Shown here one piece after another: positions 1-8,737 of a stretch of 57,346 nucleotides of DNA. A program made the position numbers and the translations under genes. Source of the stretch: Firmicutes bacterium HGW-Firmicutes-7 (GTDB lineage: Bacteria > Bacillota > Clostridia > Lachnospirales > Vallitaleaceae); the NCBI GenBank assembly GCA_002841375.1, contig PGZO01000028.1, positions 1-57,346 on the forward strand, given 5' to 3'. The notes under the pieces were generated by a model. The model had not been told where the DNA came from, did no database searches, and was given only the letters and a program-made list of their open reading frames with translations. Within the stretch, counting starts at the first letter, position 1. Each line of letters opens with the position of its first letter.

Positions 1-36
1 AACATGAAAGTTTCGACGTCACATATCAAGTTTATT

Positions 37-127
37 TTCGTAGGAAAGTTCTACTTTCCTACGAAGCCATAAAAAGAGCGTTGAAAAATTAAAATCTTTA
101 ACGCGCTGACAAGAGCTCTTTTTATGG
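37..127. other. Nested inverted repeats upstream of the amylosucrase gene
   Basis: Two perfect inverted repeats sit here. A 12-bp stem at 37-48/54-65 has a 5-nt loop. A 13-bp stem at 67-79/115-127 encloses a weaker inner stem (about 80-85 with 98-103). Neither is followed by a T-run, so an ordinary terminator is unlikely. The second structure ends about 50 bases before the GGAGG of the next gene, so it could be an mRNA leader or an operator. The pairing is seen; any function is inferred. Confidence 0.45.
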
Positions 128-189
128 AGCGATAGTAATCAAAGTAATTCAAGCAATCAAATAAGCAATGTAACATTTGGAGGCTACTT

Positions 190-2031
190 ATGAACAGGAA
201 AAATGAAACCCCGTATGATTTAAGAAATGGAAAAAAAATCAGACAATTAAAAACAGTTTATGATAAAATATATAATAGCAAAAGTCATTGGAAGCGACTA
301 GTAGAATTATTGGAAATTTCTTACGAGCAGCGTCCAAAGTATTTACAAGACTTAGACCGAAATGATCCCGATTGGTATGTAGAAGAAGATGTTATAGGTA
401 TGACTTTTTATGTGGATCTCTTCGCAGGGAATATAAAAAGCATAAAAAATAAAATACCATATCTTAAAGAATTGGGCATTACTTTTATACACTTTATGCC
501 CCTCCTTCAAAGTCGAGAAGGTCAAAATGACGGTGGATATGCAGTTAAAAACTATAAATCTATCGAGCCCTCTCTAGGAACAATGAAGGAATTTCAAGAA
601 TTAATTGAACTATTAGGCAGTAATAACATTAAGACCTGTATCGATTTTGTAGTAAATCATACGGCAAAAGAACATGAATGGGCTGTAAAAGCAGCAGCAG
701 GGGACGAAAAGTATCAAAAAATGTATTTTATGTATGATACAGATGAAATACCTAAGCGTTTTGAGCAAACTGTTCCAGAGGTGTTTCCGAAAGTTTCACC
801 AGGGAACTTTACATACTATGAGCATTTTGATAAATGGGTTTTTACATCTTTTTATGAGTTTCAATGGGATTTAAACTTTCAGAATCCATACGTTTTTGAA
901 CAGATTATTGATACGCTTTTATTTCTTACGAATAAAGGCGTTAATGCCATTAGATTAGATGCCATACCATTTATGTGGAAAACGTTAGGTACAACTTGCC
1001 GTAACTTGCCTGAGGTTCACATGATTTTGCAAATGATACATTTGATAACCGATATTGTTTGCCCATCAGTCATTTTGTTAGGAGAAGCTATAGTTGAACC
1101 TGAAGAAATCGTAAAATACTTCGGGGTTGATCAAATAGAATGTCAGCAAATGTATAATGCAACCTATATGGTCAATATTTGGAATGCACTAGCAACGAGG
1201 GATACACGGCTATTAAAAATTGATCAAGATCGATTAAAGTTACCGCCTTGGGGAACTTGGATTAACTATATTAGATGTCACGATGATATCGGCTGGGGTT
1301 TTAATGAGGAAGCCGTCAGAAATTTAGGGTTTACACCCGAAGCACACAAACAATTTCTAATAAGCTTTTATGAAGGTGTTTTTCCAGGGAGCTTTGCTGC
1401 TGGTGAGCTCTATGAGTTTAATTCCCAAACGTATGATGCTAGAATTTCGGGTACCCTTGCAAGTTTATGTGGTTTGGAAAAGGCGCTTAAGGCAAAAGAT
1501 AGATACCAAGTGGAATTAGCACATAAACGTATACAACTTGTTTTCGGCTTACTAATGGCAACACCGGGGATACCGTTAATTTATAGTGGCGATGAACTTG
1601 CTACCATCAACGATTATAGCTATAAACAAATACCTAGCAAAGCCCATGATTCAAGATGGCTACATAGAAGGCCCTTTGACTGGAAGCAAGTGGAAAATAC
1701 AAAAGACTTAAATACATCTGAGGGGTTAATTTTCAATTGCATTAAACATTTAATAGAAATCAGAAAAGCACATAGCATATTTAACGCAAAAATTTGCATA
1801 AAGACTATTGAAACTGATAATATAGCATTATATAGCTTTTACAAAGTCGGCAATGATGAAAACCTTATTGGAATATTTAATTTTTCTGAGGATCGTCAGT
1901 TAATGGATACAAAAGCTTTTACAAATCAAGGGCTTACCTTTCCAAAGCAAGATTTGATTCAAGGTAAAGTTATTGACAGTAGTATGGATAAGATACTCGT
2001 TGGACCGTATGAATTTCTTTGGTTAATGTAA
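190..2031 (+). CDS. Amylosucrase-like GH13 glycoside hydrolase (sucrose/alpha-glucan glucosyltransferase)
   Basis: A 613-residue alpha-amylase-superfamily enzyme with the organisation of GH13 subfamily 4 amylosucrases: a helical N-terminal region (about 1-75) and then the TIM barrel. The visible signatures are GGYAV, DFVVNHT, the RLDA nucleophile motif with Asp near 257, GEA with the acid/base Glu near 299, and CHDDIGW with His364-Asp365-Asp366. PGSFAAGE and RISGT follow. Amylosucrases use sucrose as a glucosyl donor and release fructose while extending alpha-1,4-glucan; some relatives mainly hydrolyse sucrose. There is no signal peptide, so it is cytoplasmic. GGAGG at 180-184 supports the start. 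An ABC ATPase gene follows after 170 bases. The exact product (polymer, hydrolysis or isomer) cannot be read from sequence. Confidence 0.85.
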   Translation: MNRKNETPYDLRNGKKIRQLKTVYDKIYNSKSHWKRLVELLEISYEQRPKYLQDLDRNDPDWYVEEDVIGMTFYVDLFAGNIKSIKNKIPYLKELGITFIHFMPLLQSREGQNDGGYAVKNYKSIEPSLGTMKEFQELIELLGSNNIKTCIDFVVNHTAKEHEWAVKAAAGDEKYQKMYFMYDTDEIPKRFEQTVPEVFPKVSPGNFTYYEHFDKWVFTSFYEFQWDLNFQNPYVFEQIIDTLLFLTNKGVNAIRLDAIPFMWKTLGTTCRNLPEVHMILQMIHLITDIVCPSVILLGEAIVEPEEIVKYFGVDQIECQQMYNATYMVNIWNALATRDTRLLKIDQDRLKLPPWGTWINYIRCHDDIGWGFNEEAVRNLGFTPEAHKQFLISFYEGVFPGSFAAGELYEFNSQTYDARISGTLASLCGLEKALKAKDRYQVELAHKRIQLVFGLLMATPGIPLIYSGDELATINDYSYKQIPSKAHDSRWLHRRPFDWKQVENTKDLNTSEGLIFNCIKHLIEIRKAHSIFNAKICIKTIETDNIALYSFYKVGNDENLIGIFNFSEDRQLMDTKAFTNQGLTFPKQDLIQGKVIDSSMDKILVGPYEFLWLM

Positions 2032-2202
2032 TACGAGTTGAACAAAAAGGCTATAAGGTGGTGATGTGAATGTTAAAACATATAAAAAGAGCGCTTCCTA
2101 CTGGACAAGAAATAGATTGAATACTTCATAGAGGCTATTGGTTAATAAATGTAACGAATCACTTGAAATCCATTATGCGAATGCACAGAAGGGGATTTAA
2201 TT

Positions 2203-3315
2203 ATGGCAAATTTATCATTAAGAAACATAAATAAAACGTATGAAAATGGCTTTGTAGCTGTTCAAGATTTTAATCTTGAAATACACGATAAGGAATTTAT
2301 TATATTTGTAGGCCCATCTGGTTGTGGCAAATCAACGACCTTACGTATGATCGCAGGGTTAGAAGACATATCAGGGGGAGAACTTTATATCGAGGATCGC
2401 CTAGTTAACCAAATTGAACCAAAGGATAGAGATATTGCTATGGTATTTCAAAACTACGCGTTGTATCCGCATATGTCGGTATATGACAATATGGCTTTTA
2501 GTTTAAAGCTGAGAAAAACGCCTAAGCATGAAATTAAAACGCAAGTTGAAGAGGTAGCAAGAATATTAAGTATTGAAAGCTTGTTAGATAGAAAGCCAAA
2601 ACAACTTTCTGGGGGACAGCGACAACGTGTTGCTATTGGGCGTGCCATTGTTCGTAACCCAAAAGTATTCTTGTTTGATGAACCATTGTCCAATCTTGAT
2701 GCGAAGTTAAGGGTGCAAATGAGAATAGAGCTTGCTAAGCTACATCATAGACTGCAAACCACCTTCATTTATGTGACCCATGATCAAACAGAAGCGATGA
2801 CATTGGGTACAAGAATTGTGGTTATGAAGGATGGTATTATTCAACAAGTAGATACGCCACTTAATCTTTATTCCAAACCAATCAATAAGTTTGTGGCTGG
2901 TTTTATCGGGTCACCGCAAATGAACTTTTTATCTTCTAAGGTAGAAAAAACAGCAGAGGGCATTGTGTTAAATTTGGGTGATCAATCTGTGTTATTACCA
3001 GATGGCAAGGCACAAGCACTCCTTGATGGAGGCTATGTTGATAAAGAAGTGGTGATGGGCATTCGACCAGAAGATATACACGACTCCCAAATATTTATTG
3101 AATCCGCACAAAAGAGTATCATTGAAGCTCAAGTAAATGTAACTGAATTACTTGGTTCAGAAATATTTCTTTACCTTTCTGTAGAGAATAATGAGGTAAC
3201 GGCAAAGGTAGATCCAAGATCGACGGCAAAACCAGGGGATTGTATAAAATTAGCCTTTGACCTTAATAAAGTTCATATTTTTAATAAAGATACAGAATTA
3301 GTTATTACTAATTAA
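2203..3315 (+). CDS. msmX: Solo sugar ABC transporter ATP-binding protein, MsmX/UgpC/MalK type
   Basis: A 370-residue ABC ATPase. It has Walker A GPSGCGKST near residue 39, a Q-loop in MVFQNYALYPH, the signature LSGGQRQRVAIGRA, Walker B VFLFDEP, the D-loop SNLDAKLR and the switch His in THDQ. The C-terminal 130 residues form the TOBE/OB regulatory domain typical of carbohydrate importers (MalK, MsmX, UgpC). No permease or binding protein is nearby. In Firmicutes, solo MsmX-type ATPases energise several separately encoded sugar importers, including those for pectin oligosaccharides, so a shared ATPase is the likely role (inference). AGGGG at 2190-2194 precedes the ATG. Confidence 0.9.
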   Translation: MANLSLRNINKTYENGFVAVQDFNLEIHDKEFIIFVGPSGCGKSTTLRMIAGLEDISGGELYIEDRLVNQIEPKDRDIAMVFQNYALYPHMSVYDNMAFSLKLRKTPKHEIKTQVEEVARILSIESLLDRKPKQLSGGQRQRVAIGRAIVRNPKVFLFDEPLSNLDAKLRVQMRIELAKLHHRLQTTFIYVTHDQTEAMTLGTRIVVMKDGIIQQVDTPLNLYSKPINKFVAGFIGSPQMNFLSSKVEKTAEGIVLNLGDQSVLLPDGKAQALLDGGYVDKEVVMGIRPEDIHDSQIFIESAQKSIIEAQVNVTELLGSEIFLYLSVENNEVTAKVDPRSTAKPGDCIKLAFDLNKVHIFNKDTELVITN

Positions 3316-3386
3316 ACCGTCGTCCACTATTTTATAAGCAATAAATCAAATCCAGCATATAAATTGTAAGACTCACCCAGTTTTTG

Positions 3387-3415
3387 TTGAAACGTCCCTT
3401 CATATATGGTAAAAT
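3387..3415 (+). promoter_or_regulatory. Sigma-A-type promoter for the flavin-binding-like lipoprotein
   Basis: TTGAAA (3387-3392), 17 bases, then TAAAAT (3410-3415), preceded by an extended -10 TGG. It lies 35 bases upstream of the ATG at 3451. Confidence 0.6.
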
Positions 3416-3450
3416 CAATCTACATTATAAACATTATTGGAGGGAAAGAA

Positions 3451-4569
3451 ATGAAGAAATTTATTGGGATATTTTTAGTATCAATGCTTATGCTTACGTT
3501 ATTGGCAGGGTGTTCTTCAAAAGAAGAAACTGCCGAAACTACAACACCAGGAACCGATGGGCCTAGTGAAGTTGCTGACGGAGATGGAATTGTTAAGGTA
3601 GGTATTGGACAACACACAGCAATTGCTAAATCTAAAGATCTTGGAACGGATGCGGAAGGTAAAGAAGTTCTTCCACTAGGCCAAGTAGATACAGTAATCG
3701 TTGCGGCTGGTTTTGACAAAGATGGTAAAGTTGTAACTGTAACAATTGACAATGCACAAACAAAAGTAAATTTTGACAATGCACTTCAACTTACTTCTGA
3801 TTTAACAGCAGAATTAAAAACAAAACAAGAGTTAAAAGAAGAGTATGGAATGATTAAGGCATCTACGATTGAAAAAGAATGGTTTCAACAAGCTGATGAG
3901 CTAGGAAAATGGATGGTTGGTAAAACTATCGAAGAAATCAAAGCTATGAAGACTGTTGAAAAGGATGCAGCACATCCAGCTGTTCCTGATGTTCCTGAAT
4001 TAACTTCTCTTGTAACAATATCAATTGAAGGTTATGTTGCGGCACTTGAAGAAGCATACAATACTTCAGTTGATGTAACTGGAGCTGTATCAGTTGGACT
4101 TGGTCATAACATCTCAATTGCGAAGTCTAAAGGACTTGGCAAAGATGCAGAAGGTAAAGAAATTCTTCCACTTGCACAAGTTGATACTGTAATGGCTGCT
4201 ACAGCATTTGATAAAGATGGTAAAGTTGCTGTAACAATTATTGATAATGCACAAACAAAAATAGAATTTGATAATACTGGAAAAGTTACAACTGATAAGG
4301 CTGGTGAATTCAAAACAAAAGTTGAATTAAAAGATGAGTATGGAATGATCAAAGCTTCATCTATTGAAAAAGAATGGTATCAACAAGCTGATGAATTAGG
4401 AAAATGGATGGTTGGTAAATCTATTGACGAAATCAAAGCTATGAAAGTTGTTGAAAAGGATGCAGCTCATCCAGCAGTACCTGATGAAGCTGAACTTACA
4501 TCTCTTGTTACTATAAGTGTAGAGAATTATATTGCAGCAGTTGCTGAAGGCTTCGATAACGCTAAATAA
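3451..4569 (+). CDS. Lipoprotein with two tandem FMN-binding-like (PplA-type) repeats
   Basis: GGAGGG at 3439-3444 fixes the ATG at 3451, giving 372 residues. A lipoprotein signal ends LLAGC, followed by a Thr/Glu-rich linker. The rest is two near-identical modules exactly 165 residues apart. Each begins VGxGxxxxIAKSK, contains EYGMIKAS (E131 and E296) and KEWxQQADELGKWMVGK, and ends ELTSLVTIS (T185-T189 and T350-T354). The architecture resembles PplA/pheromone-type lipoproteins, which carry two FMN-binding domains and are flavinylated by ApbE-family enzymes in Gram-positive extracellular electron transfer. An ApbE gene follows directly. The TSLVT sequence may be the flavin acceptor (inference). 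No Ndh2 or EetAB genes are in the window. The repeats are seen; FMN binding is a family-based guess. Confidence 0.65.
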   Translation: MKKFIGIFLVSMLMLTLLAGCSSKEETAETTTPGTDGPSEVADGDGIVKVGIGQHTAIAKSKDLGTDAEGKEVLPLGQVDTVIVAAGFDKDGKVVTVTIDNAQTKVNFDNALQLTSDLTAELKTKQELKEEYGMIKASTIEKEWFQQADELGKWMVGKTIEEIKAMKTVEKDAAHPAVPDVPELTSLVTISIEGYVAALEEAYNTSVDVTGAVSVGLGHNISIAKSKGLGKDAEGKEILPLAQVDTVMAATAFDKDGKVAVTIIDNAQTKIEFDNTGKVTTDKAGEFKTKVELKDEYGMIKASSIEKEWYQQADELGKWMVGKSIDEIKAMKVVEKDAAHPAVPDEAELTSLVTISVENYIAAVAEGFDNAK

Positions 4570-4596
4570 TTAGTATAAAAATACATATTCTAATAG

Positions 4597-4627
4597 AATT
4601 CCCCCACTAGTTGGGGGAGTTTTTTAA
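4597..4627 (+). terminator. Rho-independent terminator after the FMN-type lipoprotein
   Basis: CCCCCA (4601-4606) pairs with TGGGGG (4612-4617) around a 5-nt loop, followed by a T6 run. It separates the lipoprotein gene from apbE. Confidence 0.85.
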
Positions 4628-4666
4628 AATATAGAAGGAAAAGTATAGGACATAAGGGTGATTAAA

Positions 4667-5761
4667 TTGAAGAAAAGTATTACTATGTTAGTGCTGCTAG
4701 TCATAATCATAACAGGGTTTGCGGGATGTCAAAGGAATAAGCGTAATGAATATAGTAAGTTTAGTGCGGGATTTTTTGACACTTTTGATACATTAACTCA
4801 AGTGGTTGGATACGCAAAAAGTCAAGAAGAATTTGATGCGTATATAGATCAAATTCATGAGCGTTTTCTTGAGTTACATAAGTTATATAACAAATATAAT
4901 GATTATGAAGGCATAAATAATATTAAGACAATTAATGATCATGCAGGAATTAAACCGGTAAAAGTACAGAAGGAAATTATAGACCTACTTGTTTTTGCAA
5001 AGGATTGGAATGAGCGTACGAATGGAAAAACAAACATTGCGATGGGTTCTGTTCTTGAAATATGGCATGATTATCGAGACGATGGAATAGATAATCCAGA
5101 AAATGCTAAGTTACCGCCAATGGAAGCGCTAATGGAAGCAAAAAAATATACGGATATTAATAAGGTGATTGTTGATATTGAAAATAGTACAGTGTACCTT
5201 GAAGATGAACCTATGCGTCTTGATGTAGGAGCTATAGCAAAAGGATTTGCAACAGAAATTATAGCAAAAGAAATTATGCTTGAAGGGTTTAGGTCTGGAA
5301 TTATATGTCCTGGAGGAAATATTAGAGCACTTGACAAGCCATTAGATGGCGTTCGAGAAAGATGGGGAATTGGCATCCAAGACCCTGATAAATTTATTGC
5401 TACAGATGGAGACAATGTTCTTGATACGATATTTCTAAATAATGCTTCGGTTGTAAGCAGTGGTGATTATCAAAGGTATTATATTGTGGAAGGTAAAGTC
5501 ATTCATCACTTAATTGATCCAACAACATTGATGCCGGGTGAATATTTTCGGGCTGTTACTGTGCTAACAGAAGATTCTGGGATTGCAGATTTTATGTCTA
5601 CTACCTTGTTTTTAATGTCCTATGAGGACGGTAAAGCATTAATTGAAAAGGTTGGAGGAATAGAAGCAGTATGGGTAATGCACGATGGATCCATACAAGC
5701 AACAGAAGGAATGAAAAATATAATGAAAAGTAACGGTGCCACAGGTGCAAAAGCAAAATAG
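4667..5761 (+). CDS. apbE: FAD:protein FMN transferase, ApbE family lipoprotein
   Basis: A 364-residue ApbE-family protein. A lipoprotein signal ends TGFAGC, so it acts outside the membrane. Family features are the DTFDT motif near the N-terminus, RLDVGAIAKGFATE, CPGGNIRA, the HHLIDP motif and ADFMSTTLF, which provides the Mg-binding Asp/Thr. ApbE cleaves FAD and attaches FMN to a Ser/Thr in target proteins. The preceding tandem-repeat lipoprotein is the obvious candidate substrate. AAGGGTGA at 4654-4661 favours the TTG at 4667; an in-frame GTG at 4658 adds three residues and cannot be excluded. A terminator lies between the two genes, so this one may have its own weak promoter or rely on readthrough. 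Confidence 0.9.
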   Translation: MKKSITMLVLLVIIITGFAGCQRNKRNEYSKFSAGFFDTFDTLTQVVGYAKSQEEFDAYIDQIHERFLELHKLYNKYNDYEGINNIKTINDHAGIKPVKVQKEIIDLLVFAKDWNERTNGKTNIAMGSVLEIWHDYRDDGIDNPENAKLPPMEALMEAKKYTDINKVIVDIENSTVYLEDEPMRLDVGAIAKGFATEIIAKEIMLEGFRSGIICPGGNIRALDKPLDGVRERWGIGIQDPDKFIATDGDNVLDTIFLNNASVVSSGDYQRYYIVEGKVIHHLIDPTTLMPGEYFRAVTVLTEDSGIADFMSTTLFLMSYEDGKALIEKVGGIEAVWVMHDGSIQATEGMKNIMKSNGATGAKAK

Positions 5762-5817
5762 ACTTTGCGTAGTTTTCAAAAGGAGTCAGTTTTTGTCGAA
5801 ATACTTTATTTACCAAG

Positions 5818-5846
5818 TTGCATTACTAAAGTAGAAGTTGTATAAT
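5818..5846 (+). promoter_or_regulatory. Sigma-A-type promoter for the chemoreceptor gene
   Basis: TTGCAT (5818-5823), 17 bases, TATAAT (5841-5846). A short stem AATAACC/GGTTATT (5871-5877/5896-5902) lies in the leader before the ribosome site. Confidence 0.65.
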
Positions 5847-5941
5847 TGAGACAACAAAATACACTGTGACAATAACCTAAAGAGAGACAAAAGGTGGTTA
5901 TTTAACAATTTTGAAATGAACAAACGAAGGAGGATCGTTAT

Positions 5942-7963
5942 ATGAGCAATAGTAGAAAATTAAATTTTAAGATTGCAGCTGTTCTAATACCTGCTTTTGT
6001 GATTGGATTAATTGTATTTAATTATTTTATGAATTCAACCTTTGGAGGAGTAATAAAGAGCTTGGTAGACGCACGTATTGAGATTACTCGAAGTGAGATT
6101 GAATCAACCTTGCAAGCATCAGGGGGGTTATCAAACTTGTTGGCAGATACGGTTAGCAAATCAGGTAGTGCTATTTCTCAAGATCAATATCAAGGATTAT
6201 TGGAACATTATGTAGAAGCAAATGATGCAATATATGGGGCAGGTGTTTGGTTTGAACCGAACAGTTACGATATAAACAGGAAATTTTTTGGACCTTATGT
6301 TTATAAAGAAGAAGGAAGTTTGCTTTTTACTCAAGATTATGAGGACCCAACCTACAATTATCCAGAGCAAGATTGGTACAAAGAAGCGGTCGCAGCAGAT
6401 GGTAAAATTGCATGGACAAGTCCATATTTTGATGAAACATCAGGTATTATATTCGTAACAGCGGGAAGAGTCGTAAAGAACGATGCAGGCAAAGTTCTTG
6501 GTGTTGTTACGATTGACCTTGATATATCTACACTAGGAAAACAAATCGATTCATGGGTAATTGGCAAAGATGGAAAAACCTTTTTACTCACGAAGGATAA
6601 TCAATATATAGCAGTAAGTAAAAGTGAACAAGTAATGACCTACATATATGAAGATGAAGATACACTCCTAAAAAGCGCAGGAGAGATCATTAAGAACAAC
6701 AATGAAGTAAACTATTATGATTCTAAGTTCAAAGGATATATATTTGATGTAAAAAGCATTGATGAAGTAGGTTGGAAAGTGGGAACCTTGGTATCAAGAA
6801 GTGACTTTTTTAACGTTGTTACACTTATGGGTGTAGGAATTAGTCTGCTTATGGCATTATTATTAGTTGTTGTATTTCTGGTAATAGAAGCAATCGTTAA
6901 AGCAGTTAAAAGCATTGTAAAAAATACAGAGAAGATGGATCAAGGTGACTTTACTATTCAGTTTTCAGGCATAAGAAACGATGAAATAGGACTTTTAACT
7001 AAAGGGTTAAATAAAATGGTTACAACCTTTAGGGAGATTATTACAAGCATTATTTACTCATCTGATGAAGTCATTAACAAATCAGAACATACAATGCAAA
7101 AAGCTGTTGATATGAAAAGAATGGCAGATGATCAAGCCAATGCCTTGGGCGAAATTACACTTACGATGAATGAAATGACGAAAGCCATAGGAGAGGTTGT
7201 TGAGAATGCAAATTCTTTGGCGGAGATTATGAATGAAACTTTGGTAAACGGTAAAAGTGCAAAGGAAAATGCAGAAGAAGCTGTGGAAATTTCTCAAAAA
7301 GGAAAAGAAGACATGGATCAAATTAATTCTGAAATGACAGGAATTAAAGAATCAATAAAATCTATGTCAGATTCTGTATTAGATGCTGGAAGTTCAGCTG
7401 AAGAAATTAGGAATATTATCAAGTTCATAGAAAATGTAGCTTCACAAACAAACCTTCTTGCATTGAATGCCGCAATTGAAGCTGCAAGAGCAGGTGAAGC
7501 AGGAAAAGGTTTCTCGGTGGTCGCAGATGAAATTCGTAAGCTTGCGGAATCTACGTCAACCTCTACCAAGCAAATCGCTACACTCGTAGAAAATGTTATT
7601 CGGGTAATTAATGTAGCGGTAAATGAAACCAATAGAAATGTAGAGGGTATTAATAATAGTGCAACATTAATTAGTGACACAGGAATAATGTTTGAGAATA
7701 TTCTAAATGCCATCAAAAATACCTATAAAAAGATACAAACAATTATGGATGATGTTGATAAAATCAATCTTATTACCCAGGAATTAGTAAGCACCACAGA
7801 GGAACAATCGGCAGGTTCTGAAGAAATACTTGCAACGGTTGAGAGCGTAAATGATATGTCTATAAACCTTCTTGAAGATACACAAAGTGTTGTTGGTAAT
7901 GCAGATGATTTATACTCAGTAGCTAAAAAACTTAAAGACATTATATCAAAATTTACAGTATAA
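5942..7963 (+). CDS. Methyl-accepting chemotaxis protein with extracellular Cache sensor
   Basis: A 673-residue transmembrane chemoreceptor. TM1 spans about 9-30, an extracellular double-Cache domain about 35-285, TM2 about 291-318, then HAMP and a long cytoplasmic coiled coil. The sensor contains the Cache-like [21 protein letters not shown] and a VVTIDLDIS strand. The signalling tip [20 protein letters not shown] through [24 protein letters not shown] lies near 487-537 and contacts CheA/CheW. Double-Cache receptors often sense amino acids, organic acids or sugars; the ligand cannot be predicted. AGGAGG at 5929-5934 supports the ATG. No intact che genes adjoin; the nearest is the truncated CheA-like gene downstream. 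Confidence 0.93.
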   Translation: MSNSRKLNFKIAAVLIPAFVIGLIVFNYFMNSTFGGVIKSLVDARIEITRSEIESTLQASGGLSNLLADTVSKSGSAISQDQYQGLLEHYVEANDAIYGAGVWFEPNSYDINRKFFGPYVYKEEGSLLFTQDYEDPTYNYPEQDWYKEAVAADGKIAWTSPYFDETSGIIFVTAGRVVKNDAGKVLGVVTIDLDISTLGKQIDSWVIGKDGKTFLLTKDNQYIAVSKSEQVMTYIYEDEDTLLKSAGEIIKNNNEVNYYDSKFKGYIFDVKSIDEVGWKVGTLVSRSDFFNVVTLMGVGISLLMALLLVVVFLVIEAIVKAVKSIVKNTEKMDQGDFTIQFSGIRNDEIGLLTKGLNKMVTTFREIITSIIYSSDEVINKSEHTMQKAVDMKRMADDQANALGEITLTMNEMTKAIGEVVENANSLAEIMNETLVNGKSAKENAEEAVEISQKGKEDMDQINSEMTGIKESIKSMSDSVLDAGSSAEEIRNIIKFIENVASQTNLLALNAAIEAARAGEAGKGFSVVADEIRKLAESTSTSTKQIATLVENVIRVINVAVNETNRNVEGINNSATLISDTGIMFENILNAIKNTYKKIQTIMDDVDKINLITQELVSTTEEQSAGSEEILATVESVNDMSINLLEDTQSVVGNADDLYSVAKKLKDIISKFTV

Positions 7964-7974
7964 ACAATAGTTAT

Positions 7975-8012
7975 AGGGACGTAACAGGTTAAGTTACGTC
8001 CCTAATTTTGTT
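7975..8012 (+). terminator. Terminator after the chemoreceptor gene
   Basis: An 11-bp perfect stem (7975-7985/7993-8003) with a 7-nt loop, followed by a T-rich tail. It may also stop minus-strand transcripts from the small gene at 8057-8221. Confidence 0.8.
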
Positions 8013-8056
8013 TGTTATAAATAACCCCGGAAGGGAAGGGGTCTTCATTTATTATG

Positions 8057-8221
8057 TTAAATCATGTTTTTAATATCCATCAATAAATTTTCTGCTTTGT
8101 TGAAAATACTCTTGCTCTTTCGCTGTACTCGTCTTAAATCATTTTTATCAAGATTTAATAGCGCAACGGAGGATACTCCAACTAAGCCACCAATTAGCAT
8201 ACCTGTTGACAATTTATTCAT
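8057..8221 (-). CDS. Small membrane-anchored protein (54 aa), YtxH-like
   Basis: A 54-residue minus-strand ORF starting ATG at 8221 with AAGGAG six bases upstream. It begins MNKLSTGMLIGGLVGVSSVA, a glycine-rich hydrophobic segment that could span or anchor in the membrane. A charged helical tail follows (DKNDLRRVQRKSKSIFNKAE). This layout is like small YtxH/general-stress membrane proteins, but no family assignment is certain. It lies convergent to the chemoreceptor gene. The good ribosome site and protein-like composition argue that it is real. Confidence 0.6.
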   Translation of the reverse strand: MNKLSTGMLIGGLVGVSSVALLNLDKNDLRRVQRKSKSIFNKAENLLMDIKNMI

Positions 8222-8296
8222 AAATGAACTCCTTTCATATGATATGGTAATAGTTTTAGGTTAGGGTGTGAAATATATACTAGAAATAAATGGGCA

Positions 8297-8424
8297 TAAT
8301 CCACAATTAAAAGGTTGTTGTAATTATTATACACAGATTATTCTGACGAAATTTGTGATAAATTGGGACGTATTTCACAGTTACCCACATAATTCTAGGG
8401 TTATCAACACAAAAGTGTGGATAA
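8297..8424. promoter_or_regulatory. Cluster of DnaA-box-like 9-mers
   Basis: Compared with TTATCCACA: TAATCCACA (8297-8305, one mismatch), TTATACACA (8327-8335, fits TTATNCACA), TTACCCACA (8381-8389, one mismatch), TTATCAACA (8401-8409, one mismatch) and TGTGGATAA (8416-8424, an exact box on the minus strand). Five sites fall in 128 bases just upstream of a strong promoter. No dnaA or dnaN is present, so this is more likely a DnaA-regulated or DnaA-titrating site than the origin itself (inference). Confidence 0.5.
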
Positions 8425-8442
8425 TTCCAAGGAAATGGACAC

Positions 8443-8471
8443 TTGACATCATATTGATTCTGTACTATTAT
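8443..8471 (+). promoter_or_regulatory. Strong sigma-A promoter upstream of the structured leader
   Basis: TTGACA (8443-8448), 17 bases, TATTAT (8466-8471). The exact DnaA box ends 19 bases before the -35. The predicted transcript has a leader of about 260 bases before the ATG at 8738. Confidence 0.65.
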
Positions 8472-8560
8472 TAGAGCATATATGTGTAAAAGATACTATT
8501 ATCTTTCAATAATCTTCGAACTTCTGTTGTAAATGGCTATATAATCTGAGGAATTAAAAA

Positions 8561-8641
8561 ACGTGCCAGTGTAAAACTGTCAATGTTACTCTGGAAAATG
8601 ACATTAATATAGTAAATAGTACTATGTTTACTTTGGCGCGT
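8561..8641 (+). ncRNA. Candidate structured leader RNA (three-way junction)
   Basis: A 15-bp closing helix pairs 8561-8575 with 8627-8641 (two G-U pairs, one U-U mismatch). Inside are TGTCA/TGACA (8579-8583/8599-8603) and the perfect hairpin ATAGTA/TACTAT (8609-8614/8620-8625). It sits in the predicted 5' leader of the CheA-like gene. It matches no riboswitch class that I recognise, including c-di-GMP-I. A folded mobile-repeat remnant is the main alternative. Confidence 0.4.
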
Positions 8642-8737
8642 GAAACTTTTTGCTATAAATAAGGGGATTTGTCACATTTATGTAAAAGGATTTATTCCTA
8701 AAACTAGCCAACCATCAATAGAAAGCGGTGAATTTAA

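Noticed and set aside
2070-2120. 16-codon ORF (MLKHIKRALPTGQEID) after the amylosucrase gene with a GGTGGTGA upstream
   Set aside because: Too short to judge. It could be a remnant of a lost gene or a leader peptide of the ABC ATPase gene, with no independent support.
3420-3779. Minus-strand ORF of 119 codons opposite the FMN-type lipoprotein
   Set aside because: It is a shadow of a strongly coding plus-strand frame. It has no ribosome site, and its Ser/Thr/Val-rich composition is typical of antisense reading.
7318-7716. 132-codon minus-strand ORF opposite the chemoreceptor signalling domain
   Set aside because: It is antisense to the conserved MCP tip and has no ribosome site.
8297-8471. 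Chromosomal replication origin
   Set aside because: The boxes are suggestive, but dnaA, dnaN, rpmH and an obvious DNA-unwinding element are absent, so oriC is not supported.
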